A stretch of 64,000 bases of DNA. It comes from VRUE01 sp963720805 (lineage in GTDB: Bacteria; Actinomycetota; Thermoleophilia; Solirubrobacterales; 70-9). How positions within the stretch are numbered: position 1 is the stretch's first letter; each line of letters starts with the position of its first letter. The DNA is taken from positions 248,001 through 312,000 of the forward strand of contig CAVRGT010000012.1 of NCBI GenBank assembly GCA_963720805.1, given 5' to 3'. The notes beneath the pieces were generated by a model. The model did not search any database. It worked only from the letters and a program-made list of their open reading frames with translations, and was not told the origin of the DNA. This document shows positions 1 to 7,681 of the stretch, piece after piece. The position numbers were made by a program, and so were the translations under genes.

Positions 1-409
1 TCGCGCAGGAGGCCGCGTCGGTCGGGACCAGGCGGTCGAGGCGGGCGAACAGCTCGTCGTGCTCCAGCGGTCCCTCGATCTCCGCCTCCACCGACGGCGT
101 GAAGGCGGTCACCACCGCGAACGGGGTCTTCGTCTCGGCCGGGATCTCGGCGACCCGTCCATCGACGTCGGCGCGGTAGAAGCGGCCGTCGAGGGCGATC
201 ATCTCGCCGTCGAGCCCGTCCAGCGTCCCCAGCCCCAGGTCGCCGTGCTCGGCCAGCTCGGCGAAGGAGAGATCGCCGTCGTAGGCGCCCTCGAGCAGGG
301 CCGCGATCGTCGAGGCCTGGAAGAGCACGTGCGGTTCCCGCCCGGCACGCAGTTCGGACTCCCGCAGCGTCTCCACGTGGAGCGATTTGATCCAGCGCTC
401 GTCCAGCAC
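1..409 (-). CDS. acetolactate decarboxylase, N-terminal part (runs off the window)
   Basis: The reverse strand encodes about 136 residues that match alpha-acetolactate decarboxylase (BudA/AlsD), which converts 2-acetolactate to acetoin. Recognisable blocks are STIAALLEGAYDGDLSF, the GDLGLGTLDGLDGEMI stretch and TKTPFAVVTAF, in family order. The chosen start is GTG at 409, preceded by a GGGAG ribosome site about 9 nt upstream. The family is about 240-260 residues long, so the C-terminal zinc-binding histidines lie outside the window. It is divergent from the channel gene at 455. Confidence in the family is high; the start is inferred. Confidence 0.8.
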   Translation of the reverse strand, partial: MLDERWIKSLHVETLRESELRAGREPHVLFQASTIAALLEGAYDGDLSFAELAEHGDLGLGTLDGLDGEMIALDGRFYRADVDGRVAEIPAETKTPFAVVTAFTPSVEAEIEGPLEHDELFARLDRLVPTDAASCA

Positions 410-454
410 GCCGCCAGTCTCCCAGGCGATATGGACCCATAAGCTCAGAGCGCG

Positions 455-1894
455 ATGCTGAGACGAGCGACCGAGACGACACTGCGACGCGTCGTCCTGC
501 TGGTCTCGGCCGTGGTGTTGATGCTGCTGGGCAGCGCCGCGATCGCCCACTACGCGCTGGGCCAGTTCGACGACTTCGGCGAGGCGCTCTGGTCGGCCGT
601 CCTGCACGTGCTCGACCCCTCCAGCCTGCACGAGGACAGCGACGCCGCCGAAAGGACGGTCGGCGTCTTCCAGGCCGTCACCGGCCTCGTCCTGCTCGTC
701 GGCCTGCTCTTCACCTTCGTCGCCGAGGTCGTCGCCAACTCGCTGGAACGGCTCGGGCAGACGGACCGGCCGGTGCGCTGCCGCGATCACCTGCTCGTCA
801 TCGGCGGCGTCGACCTCGCCTCGCTGGCCGCCTCGGCCGCCGCCGAGTCCCAGCTGGAGACCGAGCTGAGCCGGCTCGTCGTGCTCGCGCCCGAGTCCGC
901 CCGCGACTCGCGGGCCCAGATCCTCGACGACCTCGAAGAGGCCGGCGGCGAAGACCTCAAGATCGACCTGATCTTCGGCGACACCGCCGGTGACTCGGGT
1001 TTCGAGCTGGCCGGGGCCGAGCGGGCGCGGGCGATCCTGCTGATGCCCGCGACCAGCGGGCCGATCGCCGCCGAGGCGGCCGATGTCGAGGTGACCCAGG
1101 CGGGCCTGGCGCTGCTCGACTACCTCACCGAGCAGGAGGCGAGCCCGCTGGTGCGCCTGCTCTTCCGCCGCGGTCGCAACGTCGACGCCAGCTGGGAGCT
1201 CTTCCCGCCCGAGTGGGACGCGGTGGTCGCCGACCGCACCGTGTCGGCCCTCCTGCGGCTGGCGATCACGCGGCCGCCGGCGCTTGAGAAGCTGCCCGGC
1301 TGGGTCGCCGAGCACGGCGCCGTCGAGCCGTTCACCAGGCTCGTCGATGCCGCCTGGAAGGCCTCGGTCAAGGCGGACGGCCCGCTGCGGCTGACGATCG
1401 TCGGCTGCGGGATCAACGCCCCGGCGCTGATGGAGGACCTGGCCGAGGTCGGCGCGGAGACCTTCGCGGTGACGATGATCGCTCCCCGCGAAGCCTTCGA
1501 GCGCTACCTCGGCAACGCCGAACCGTCGGGGGTGAAGATCCACTTCGTCGAGGCACGGCCAACCGAAACCAATCACCTGCCGCGCAGCCTGATCGAGTCG
1601 CGGCCGCACATGGTCATCGTCACCCCGAGCCCCTCGAGCTGGGACCAGCGCGTCTCCGACGCCAGCGCCACGCTCTCGATCCTGCACGTCCTGCGCACGG
1701 CCGGCGGCCGCGAGCTGCCGGTGCTGGCCGAGCTCTTCCTCACCGAGTCGGCAAAGCGCCTGCCCAACGACCCGCGCCTGCTCGCCGTCTCCACCCTGCG
1801 CGCCACCGCGACCGCAGTCGCGCTCAGCCTCTTCGATCCGCAGCGTGCCGCCGAGCTGGAGCGCCAGCTCGCCGCCGGCGCCGCCGATCATTGA
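455..1894 (+). CDS. CASTOR/POLLUX-like ion channel protein with RCK/TrkA-N type domains
   Basis: The 479-residue protein has two hydrophobic segments (about residues 13-33 and 70-92) around a short pore-like stretch containing LDPSSLHED. A long cytoplasmic region follows with two Rossmann-like beginnings (HLLVIGGVD near 110 and LTIVGCGINAPAL near 313). This layout is that of bacterial CASTOR/POLLUX/DMI1-type channels, in which nucleotide-binding RCK domains gate a cation channel. The ion carried cannot be read from the sequence. The gene ends 10 nt before the ABC transporter start and is probably co-transcribed with it. Confidence 0.75.
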   Translation: MLRRATETTLRRVVLLVSAVVLMLLGSAAIAHYALGQFDDFGEALWSAVLHVLDPSSLHEDSDAAERTVGVFQAVTGLVLLVGLLFTFVAEVVANSLERLGQTDRPVRCRDHLLVIGGVDLASLAASAAAESQLETELSRLVVLAPESARDSRAQILDDLEEAGGEDLKIDLIFGDTAGDSGFELAGAERARAILLMPATSGPIAAEAADVEVTQAGLALLDYLTEQEASPLVRLLFRRGRNVDASWELFPPEWDAVVADRTVSALLRLAITRPPALEKLPGWVAEHGAVEPFTRLVDAAWKASVKADGPLRLTIVGCGINAPALMEDLAEVGAETFAVTMIAPREAFERYLGNAEPSGVKIHFVEARPTETNHLPRSLIESRPHMVIVTPSPSSWDQRVSDASATLSILHVLRTAGGRELPVLAELFLTESAKRLPNDPRLLAVSTLRATATAVALSLFDPQRAAELERQLAAGAADH

Positions 1895-1904
1895 GAATCG
1901 ACCG

Positions 1905-2791
<887 letters not shown>

Positions 2792-2795
<4 letters not shown>

Positions 2796-3583
2796 GCGAC
2801 GAGAACACGGCCAAACTGCGGCGGCTGGAACCGGCGGCGATCGCCGGGATCATGAGCCGCGAGGTCGCCAACTTCCGCACCTACTGGAAGGGCACGACCT
2901 TCTCCAGCATCCTCGAACCGATCGTCTACCTGCTCGCCTTCGGGCTCGGCCTCAGCGCGACGCTGGTCAACGAAGTCAACGGCGTCCCCTACATCCAGTT
3001 CGTCGGCACCGGCATGGTGGCGACCGCGGTGATCTTCTCCAGCGCCCTGCCGGCGATGTTCGGCACCTTCGTCAAGCACCGCTTCCAGAACACCTACGAC
3101 GCGATCCTCGCCGCGCCGGTCGACGTCGAGGAGCTGGTCAGCGCCGAGATGCTCTGGATCGCCCTGCGCTCCGGCACCTACGGCTGCGTGCCGCTGCTGG
3201 TCACGATCGGCTTCGGCCTCGACCCGGCCTGGGGCATGCTGCTGGTGCCGTTCTTCTGCTTCGCCACCGCGCTCGGCTTCGCCGGCTTCGGCATCGCGAT
3301 GGCGGCGACGGTGGCCAAGATCGACCAGTTCAACTACGTCACCGCACTCTTCATCACGCCGCTCTTCCTCGTCGCCGGCACCTTCTTCCCGATCGAAGGC
3401 CTGCCCCAGGGCTTCCAGGTCGTCGCCCAGCTCAACCCGCTGCACCAGCTGGTCGAACTCGTCCGCGGCGGCGCCTTCGGCTTCGAGCCCCTCGACATAG
3501 CCCGCTTCGCCTTCTTGGTCGCCTTCGCCCTCCTAACCTGGCGCATAGCGATCAACCGCATGCAGGCCCGCCTAATCGACTGA
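2792..3583 (+). CDS. ABC-2 type permease, NodJ-like
   Basis: The 263-residue membrane subunit paired with the upstream ATPase. It has about six hydrophobic segments and the NodJ/DrrB-type segment near residues 200-225 (TPLFLVAGTFFPIEGLP followed by LNPLHQLVELVRG). Together with the ATPase it would form a small exporter for a lipid-linked sugar or drug-like molecule. It starts by 4-nt overlap with the ATPase gene and is followed two bases after its stop by a perfect hairpin (3585-3635). Confidence 0.88.
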
Positions 3584-3584
3584 T

Positions 3585-3635
3585 CGCTGACTTCCTCTTT
3601 CTTTGCGGATAGCGCGAACAAAGAGGAAGTCAGCG
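3585..3635 (+). repeat. palindromic hairpin, copy A of a 49-bp repeat family
   Basis: A 16-bp perfect stem (3585-3600 pairs with 3620-3635) begins two bases after the permease stop codon. The 49-bp core at 3586-3634 starts with GCTGACTTCCT and ends with AGGAAGTCAGC. A second member of the same length, ends and centre lies at 34889-34937. There is no U-tract, so it may end transcription only as a hairpin-type terminator, or be a REP-like repeat. Confidence 0.75.
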
Positions 3636-3705
3636 GCGAAGAAAATGGACCGTGCGCCCCGTCCTCCGAGACAAGGCCACCGGGCGTGTCCGTCGTGGTT
3701 GGCTC

Positions 3706-3803
3706 GAGCCGGGCTCTCCTGCGGCACCCGCGGCTTCCGCTTAAGGCTGCTTCCTTCCGGACCTGACCTGGTTCGCGTGCCTACGTCGCACAGGACCCGG
3801 CCG
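3706..3803 (-). ncRNA. ffs: signal recognition particle RNA, small bacterial (4.5S) type
   Basis: The minus strand carries the universal SRP RNA helix 8 sequence CAGGTCAGGTCCGGAAGG followed by AAGCAGCC, with the GGAA tetraloop and the asymmetric loop that bind Ffh. The ends pair: GCCGGG at 3796-3801 with CCCGGC at 3708-3713, then TCCTG with CAGGA. This gives a hairpin RNA of about 95 nt. No Alu domain is visible. The exact ends are inferred from pairing. Confidence 0.93.
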
Positions 3804-3957
3804 TCAACACCTTCCGCGACGCACTGACCCCGACGGTCAGCCCCTCGGAACGGGATTCGGCCCCGCTAAAGCGGATTTCGGGTGACAGGGCACCGCTGGT
3901 TCCCCGCCTAGCACGGTCCGCCTCGGATCCTACCCTGCCCACATAGGATCGAGCGCC

Positions 3958-5193
3958 TTGGTCTCCCTGCCGATAGCCGCGATTCAAGTCGACACCGAGT
4001 CGTTCTCGGTGATCGTCGTCGTCTCGGCGCTCGCCGCGGTGATCGCCTCCACCGTGCCGCGCCGCTTCGCCCCGCCCGTGGTCGTACTCGAGCTGTTCCT
4101 CGGGATCCTGGTCGGCCCGCACGTCTTCGACATCGCCCGCACCGATCAGTTCATTGAATTCTTCTCCAACCTCGGGCTCGGGATGCTCTTCTACTTCGCC
4201 GGCTACGAGATCGACTTCGAGCGCATCCGCGGGCGGCCGATGAAGTTGGGCGCCTGGGGCTGGCTCTTCTCGATCGTGCTCGCCCACGCGATCGGCGTCG
4301 GCCTGGAAGCGTCGGGGATTGTGCTCTCGGCGCTCTACGTGGGGTCGGCGATGGCGACGACCGCGATCGGCACCCTGATCCCGATCCTGCGCGACAACAA
4401 CGAGCTGGGGACGAAATTTGGGACCTACCTGCTGGCGGCCGGTGGCGCCGGGGAGTTCGGCCCGATCCTGCTCGTCACGCTCTTCCTCTCCACCGATCAC
4501 CCGCTGCACGAGGCGGCGATCCTGATCGCCTTCATCCTCCTCGCGATCGGCGTCGCGGCCGTCTCGACTCGGCTCGCGTGGCGCGGTTGGCCCGCCCTGG
4601 AGCGGACCTTCGAGGCGAGCAGCCAGCTGGCGGTGCGGATCACGGTGGTGCTCGTCTTCGGCCTCGTCCTGCTCGCCGGCAAGCTCGGCCTCGACATCCT
4701 GCTCGGCGGCTTCGTCGCCGGCATGATCACCCGACTCGCCCTGAAGGGACACGAGCTGCACGTCTTCGAGTCGAAGCTGACCGCGGTCGGCTTCGGCTTC
4801 TTCGTCCCCTTCTTCTTCGTCACCAGCGGCATCTCGTTCGACCTCGCCGCGCTCGGATCGCTCGGCGCGATCCTCAAGCTCTTCATGTTCTTCGGCCTCT
4901 TCCTGGTCGTCCGCGGCCTGCCCGCGATGACCCTCTACCGCGGCGTCCTCAATCTCCGCGACCGCGCCGCCCTCGCCTTCTACTCAGCCACCGAGCTCCC
5001 CCTCGTCGTCGCGATCACCACGATCGCGGTCAAGACCGGTCACATGAAGACGTCGACCGCCGCCGGTCTGGTCGGCGCCGCCATGCTCTCCACCCTCATC
5101 TTCCCCTTCATCGGCCTCGCCCTGCGCAGGCGCAGCGAGGCAGAGGCCGCAAGCGAGCCGCCGCCCCCGGACGCCCTCCCGGCCCAGGCCTGA
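3958..5193 (+). CDS. cation:proton antiporter, CPA2/KefB-like
   Basis: The 411-residue protein is hydrophobic throughout with about 11-13 membrane segments and the CPA2 layout, such as LELFLGILVGPHVF near the N-terminus and VFGLVLLAGKLGLDILLGGF in the middle. It would exchange Na+ or K+ for protons across the plasma membrane. There is no C-terminal TrkA-N regulatory domain, unlike full KefB. The TTG at 3958 is the earliest start that keeps the first membrane segment; ribosome binding upstream is weak, so the start is uncertain. It is followed by the tRNA-Val gene. Confidence 0.85.
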   Translation: MVSLPIAAIQVDTESFSVIVVVSALAAVIASTVPRRFAPPVVVLELFLGILVGPHVFDIARTDQFIEFFSNLGLGMLFYFAGYEIDFERIRGRPMKLGAWGWLFSIVLAHAIGVGLEASGIVLSALYVGSAMATTAIGTLIPILRDNNELGTKFGTYLLAAGGAGEFGPILLVTLFLSTDHPLHEAAILIAFILLAIGVAAVSTRLAWRGWPALERTFEASSQLAVRITVVLVFGLVLLAGKLGLDILLGGFVAGMITRLALKGHELHVFESKLTAVGFGFFVPFFFVTSGISFDLAALGSLGAILKLFMFFGLFLVVRGLPAMTLYRGVLNLRDRAALAFYSATELPLVVAITTIAVKTGHMKTSTAAGLVGAAMLSTLIFPFIGLALRRRSEAEAASEPPPPDALPAQA

Positions 5194-5230
5194 CCGCCCT
5201 CCGCTCCCCGCCTATGATTGAGCCCCTCCC

Positions 5231-5302
5231 GGGCGCGTAGCTCAGTGGGAGAGCGCTCGCCTCACACGCGAGAGGTCGCTGGTTCGAACCCAGCCGCGCC
5301 CA
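5231..5302 (+). tRNA. tRNA-Val, anticodon CAC
   Basis: A complete cloverleaf: acceptor GGGCGCG pairs with CGCGCCC, the D arm contains AGCTCAGTGGGAGAGC, the anticodon stem CTCGC/GCGAG encloses CTCACAC (anticodon CAC), and the T arm contains GGTTCGAACCC. The discriminator base is A and CCA is not encoded. The 3' half, from just after the anticodon stem, is repeated twice more downstream (6019 and 6767), which marks this gene as the insertion site of the toxin-antitoxin cassettes. Confidence 0.97.
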
Positions 5303-5303
5303 T
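5271..5303 (+). repeat. 33-bp attachment-like repeat, copy 1 (tRNA-Val 3' end)
   Basis: This copy is part of the functional tRNA gene and runs from the variable region through the T arm and acceptor to one base past the discriminator. The same 33 bases occur at 6019-6051 and 6767-6799 with no mismatch that I can see. The spacing is exactly 748 bp each time. It looks like the core (att) site of a tRNA-targeted integration. Confidence 0.9.
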
Positions 5304-5315
5304 CGGTTCGCGAAA

Positions 5316-5348
5316 GTTGTACGTAAATTTGTACGACCTTGCTAAAGT
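5316..5348 (+). promoter_or_regulatory. operator and promoter of antitoxin-toxin copy 1
   Basis: TTGTACG occurs twice (5317-5323 and 5329-5335), 12 bp apart. GTAC-centred sites of this kind are bound by Phd/YefM antitoxins, which repress their own operons. A -10-like TAAAGT at 5343-5348 lies only 6 nt before the ATG, so the message may be leaderless. The same arrangement recurs in copy 2 at 6064-6096, with one base difference next to the second half-site. Confidence 0.6.
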
Positions 5349-5354
5349 CCGGCT

Positions 5355-5651
5355 ATGGCTTCTACGCAAACTGTTATTCCAAGCGCTGAGGCTAGAGACC
5401 ATCTCTCTAGCTACCTGAAGCTTTTTCGCGAGCAGAGAGCGCAGGCTGATCCGGTCGTTTTCGGCTCCCACCGCAAGCCCGAGGGCGTGATCCTCTCTTA
5501 CGAGCGGTACGAGTGGTTGACCGAGGTTCTAGACGAGCTGGTCGCTGCAGAGGAGGTCCGCGAGGCCCTGGCCAAGGACACCGGCAAACGAGCGGAGCTT
5601 TCTGATGTCGCTCGCGAGGCTGGATTTGACCCAGCGGGGTTCGGCCTTTAG
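5355..5651 (+). CDS. Phd/YefM-family antitoxin, copy 1
   Basis: A 98-residue protein with the Phd/YefM form: an N-terminal DNA-binding part (VIPSAEARDHLSSYLKLF), a segment GVILSYERYEWLTEVLDEL and a C-terminal tail that would thread over the toxin. It should neutralise the toxin encoded directly after it and repress the shared promoter. The stop codon abuts the toxin GTG with no gap. The protein is identical to the copy at 6103. Family membership is judged from pattern, not from a search. Confidence 0.8.
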   Translation: MASTQTVIPSAEARDHLSSYLKLFREQRAQADPVVFGSHRKPEGVILSYERYEWLTEVLDELVAAEEVREALAKDTGKRAELSDVAREAGFDPAGFGL

Positions 5652-6020
5652 GTGGCGCGACTCCCAGTCGAATTCTTCGACCCCACGGCCAAGCAGCAAC
5701 TCCTCGATCTTCCTTCCAATGCGCTGAAGCGCCGGGCGCTTGAACTGCTTGCCAAAGTCTCGAAGGAGGACCCAGGCCTCGGCAAGCCCTGCGGCTTCGC
5801 GTTCAGCACCGGCAACCTCTCCGACTGCCGCAAGCTCTACTTCGACGAGCAGCGCGACGTGAACCCGCGCTACCGCATCATCTATCGCCTACTCCCAGAT
5901 GAGAACGAACCGAGGAAGGCAGAGGTCATCCGCATTGGGCTCAAGGTGCCCTTTGGGATCGAGGAGCAGATCTATCGCCAAGTCGGCCGGGCACTGGAAC
6001 GACTTTTGGAGCGGGCCTAG
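5652..6020 (+). CDS. RelE/ParE-like toxin, copy 1
   Basis: A 122-residue protein starting at GTG directly after the antitoxin stop. The central part (CRKLYFDEQRDVNPRYRIIYRLLPD) followed by VIRIGLKVPFG resembles the RelE/ParE fold core, in which a strand with R-Y-R-I-I-Y leads to the last strand. It would be an mRNA interferase or gyrase poison; which one cannot be told. The TAG stop is made of the last T of the unit plus AG, the first two bases of the next 33-bp tRNA repeat. The reading frame therefore ends exactly at the attachment sequence. Confidence 0.75.
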   Translation: MARLPVEFFDPTAKQQLLDLPSNALKRRALELLAKVSKEDPGLGKPCGFAFSTGNLSDCRKLYFDEQRDVNPRYRIIYRLLPDENEPRKAEVIRIGLKVPFGIEEQIYRQVGRALERLLERA

Positions 6021-6051
6021 AGGTCGCTGGTTCGAACCCAGCCGCGCCCAT
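6019..6051 (+). repeat. 33-bp attachment-like repeat, copy 2
   Basis: Identical to the tRNA-Val 3' end at 5271-5303. It separates the two cassettes and supplies the last two bases of the copy 1 toxin stop codon. The 5' half of a tRNA is missing, so it is not a second tRNA gene. Confidence 0.9.
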
Positions 6052-6102
6052 CGGTTCGCGAAAGTTGTACGTAAATTTGTACGATCTTGCTAAAGTCCGG
6101 CT

Positions 6103-6399
6103 ATGGCTTCTACGCAAACTGTTATTCCAAGCGCTGAGGCTAGAGACCATCTCTCTAGCTACCTGAAGCTTTTTCGCGAGCAGAGAGCGCAGGCTGATCC
6201 GGTCGTTTTCGGCTCCCACCGCAAGCCCGAGGGCGTGATCCTCTCTTACGAGCGGTACGAGTGGTTGACCGAGGTTCTAGACGAGCTGGTCGCTGCAGAG
6301 GAGGTCCGCGAGGCCCTGGCCAAGGACACCGGCAAACGAGCGGAGCTTTCTGATGTCGCTCGCGAGGCTGGATTTGACCCAGCGGGGTTCGGCCTTTAG
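6103..6399 (+). CDS. Phd/YefM-family antitoxin, copy 2
   Basis: The protein sequence is identical to the antitoxin at 5355, 748 bp upstream. The promoter carries the same TTGTACG repeats, with T6085 in place of C5337 beside the second half-site. Complete identity of both genes means the duplication is recent or kept uniform by recombination. Two identical antitoxin genes should cross-neutralise both toxins. Confidence 0.8.
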   Translation: MASTQTVIPSAEARDHLSSYLKLFREQRAQADPVVFGSHRKPEGVILSYERYEWLTEVLDELVAAEEVREALAKDTGKRAELSDVAREAGFDPAGFGL

Positions 6400-6768
6400 G
6401 TGGCGCGACTCCCAGTCGAATTCTTCGACCCCACGGCCAAGCAGCAACTCCTCGATCTTCCTTCCAATGCGCTGAAGCGCCGGGCGCTTGAACTGCTTGC
6501 CAAAGTCTCGAAGGAGGACCCAGGCCTCGGCAAGCCCTGCGGCTTCGCGTTCAGCACCGGCAACCTCTCCGACTGCCGCAAGCTCTACTTCGACGAGCAG
6601 CGCGACGTGAACCCGCGCTACCGCATCATCTATCGCCTACTCCCAGATGAGAACGAACCGAGGAAGGCAGAGGTCATCCGCATTGGGCTCAAGGTGCCCT
6701 TTGGGATCGAGGAGCAGATCTATCGCCAAGTCGGCCGGGCACTGGAACGACTTTTGGAGCGGGCCTAG
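6400..6768 (+). CDS. RelE/ParE-like toxin, copy 2
   Basis: Identical in sequence to the toxin at 5652 and starting with GTG directly after the antitoxin stop. Its TAG stop again takes AG from the following 33-bp tRNA repeat (copy 3). Conservation of this junction in both units shows that the cassette boundary is at the toxin stop codon. Confidence 0.75.
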   Translation: MARLPVEFFDPTAKQQLLDLPSNALKRRALELLAKVSKEDPGLGKPCGFAFSTGNLSDCRKLYFDEQRDVNPRYRIIYRLLPDENEPRKAEVIRIGLKVPFGIEEQIYRQVGRALERLLERA

Positions 6769-6799
6769 AGGTCGCTGGTTCGAACCCAGCCGCGCCCAT
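6767..6799 (+). repeat. 33-bp attachment-like repeat, copy 3
   Basis: This copy closes the cassette array. The sequence diverges from the other copies directly after base 6799, so the right boundary of the inserted DNA is sharp. It lies 18 bp from the stop of the convergent secreted-protein gene. Confidence 0.9.
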
Positions 6800-6817
6800 T
6801 GGCAGGTCGGTCGGCGA

Positions 6818-7630
6818 TCAGTCTTTGGCGACACGGCACACGCCGCTCAGAACACGGGAGCGGGTTGTGCCGTCGGCGAGGCGGAAGACGCCACGGGCGA
6901 GCTTGAAGGGAGCGCTGTTGAAGCCGGCTGGTGCAGGGCAACCGGCGGCGAGGAGGCTGCGCCGGCGATCGTGGAAAAAGTAGTGGCGACCCAGGTTGAT
7001 TTCGAAGCCCGTCACGTATCCCCATTCTTCGCCAACGTCGGGAATGGTTGCGGTGAACGACAGCCCAAAGGGTCCTTTTCGTTCCCGGTGGAGGTCGAAG
7101 TACATGTCGAGCGCGGTCGGGACAGGCTGAGGACCGTAGACGTGGCCGAGCAGTGCCCTGTGCCCGCGGTAGCGGGAGTTGAAGATCAAGAGCCGACCCG
7201 CGGCGGGAAATGGTGCCTGTTCAGGCAGATCTATGTGGGCGGTGAAATGACCGGAGCCGACAAGCGCCTCGCGACAGCGATCGAGCGCCTGGCTGGTGGA
7301 GTCGCCCCTCAGGAAGCGGCCCGGACAAACCGGGAGGCCGCTTAAGGAGAGGTGTGCGTGCCGATTGATCGAGACGGTGAATTCACGAAGAGCCGGGGAA
7401 GGGGGGCCGGGGAGCTGCTGGACGGCGCCGCTGACGCTGACCGAGATCGGTTGCGATCCGACGCGAGGCAGCTTGGCCGGCGTCATCGAGCCGCTGAAGC
7501 TGATGCGGTAGTTGCCGCCGGTGACCACTTCCGCGGAACCCAGCGATTGCGTGCAGAGCCAGATGACGGCAAGCAGGAAGAGGGCGAGCGCCGCCTTTAC
7601 CCCTGTCTTGATGCCCCTGTCATCTGCCAT
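6818..7630 (-). CDS. secreted protein of unknown function, paralogue of the protein at 48159
   Basis: A 270-residue protein from the ATG at 7630. The hydrophobic N-terminal segment (about residues 9-30) is a signal peptide or anchor. The rest shares blocks with the 259-residue protein encoded at 48159-48938: LPVCPGRFLRGDST against LPTCPLKRIQPAST, GSGHFTAHIDLPEQ against GSGQFWAHIVLPDQ, GRLLIFNSRYRG against GRLLIFNGRQKG, and AAGCPAP against NAGCPAP. Four cysteines appear conserved. The function is unknown; the family seems to belong to this lineage. It is convergent with the toxin cassettes. Confidence 0.8.
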   Translation of the reverse strand: MADDRGIKTGVKAALALFLLAVIWLCTQSLGSAEVVTGGNYRISFSGSMTPAKLPRVGSQPISVSVSGAVQQLPGPPSPALREFTVSINRHAHLSLSGLPVCPGRFLRGDSTSQALDRCREALVGSGHFTAHIDLPEQAPFPAAGRLLIFNSRYRGHRALLGHVYGPQPVPTALDMYFDLHRERKGPFGLSFTATIPDVGEEWGYVTGFEINLGRHYFFHDRRRSLLAAGCPAPAGFNSAPFKLARGVFRLADGTTRSRVLSGVCRVAKD

Positions 7631-7681
7631 ACCCGTCGTGCCAATAATGGCATAGCCGGCAGCCGCAGATAAACTCGCTTC

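Larger units (their letters stand above)
5271..6766 (+). mobile_element. tandem pair of 748-bp toxin-antitoxin cassettes at the tRNA-Val 3' end
   Basis: Unit 1 is 5271-6018 and unit 2 is 6019-6766. Each consists of the 33-bp tRNA repeat, a short promoter with a TTGTACG repeat, a Phd-type antitoxin gene and a RelE/ParE-type toxin gene. The units differ at one position that I can find (C5337 versus T6085). A third 33-bp repeat closes the array. No integrase or transposase gene lies inside. The codons are less GC-rich than those of neighbouring genes, which suggests transfer. Movement by an integrase acting in trans, or unequal recombination between repeats, are the obvious explanations for the tandem copies. 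Confidence 0.85.

Noticed and set aside
59..442. Plus-strand open frame at the left edge
   Set aside because: The minus strand of the same DNA encodes a clear acetolactate decarboxylase.
3781..4761. 326-codon open frame antisense to the antiporter
   Set aside because: High-GC antisense frame with low-complexity, charge-repeat composition; the plus strand encodes a clear antiporter.
6019..6799. Second and third tRNA-Val genes
   Set aside because: Only the 3' 33 bases are repeated; the acceptor 5' strand, D arm and anticodon arm are missing.
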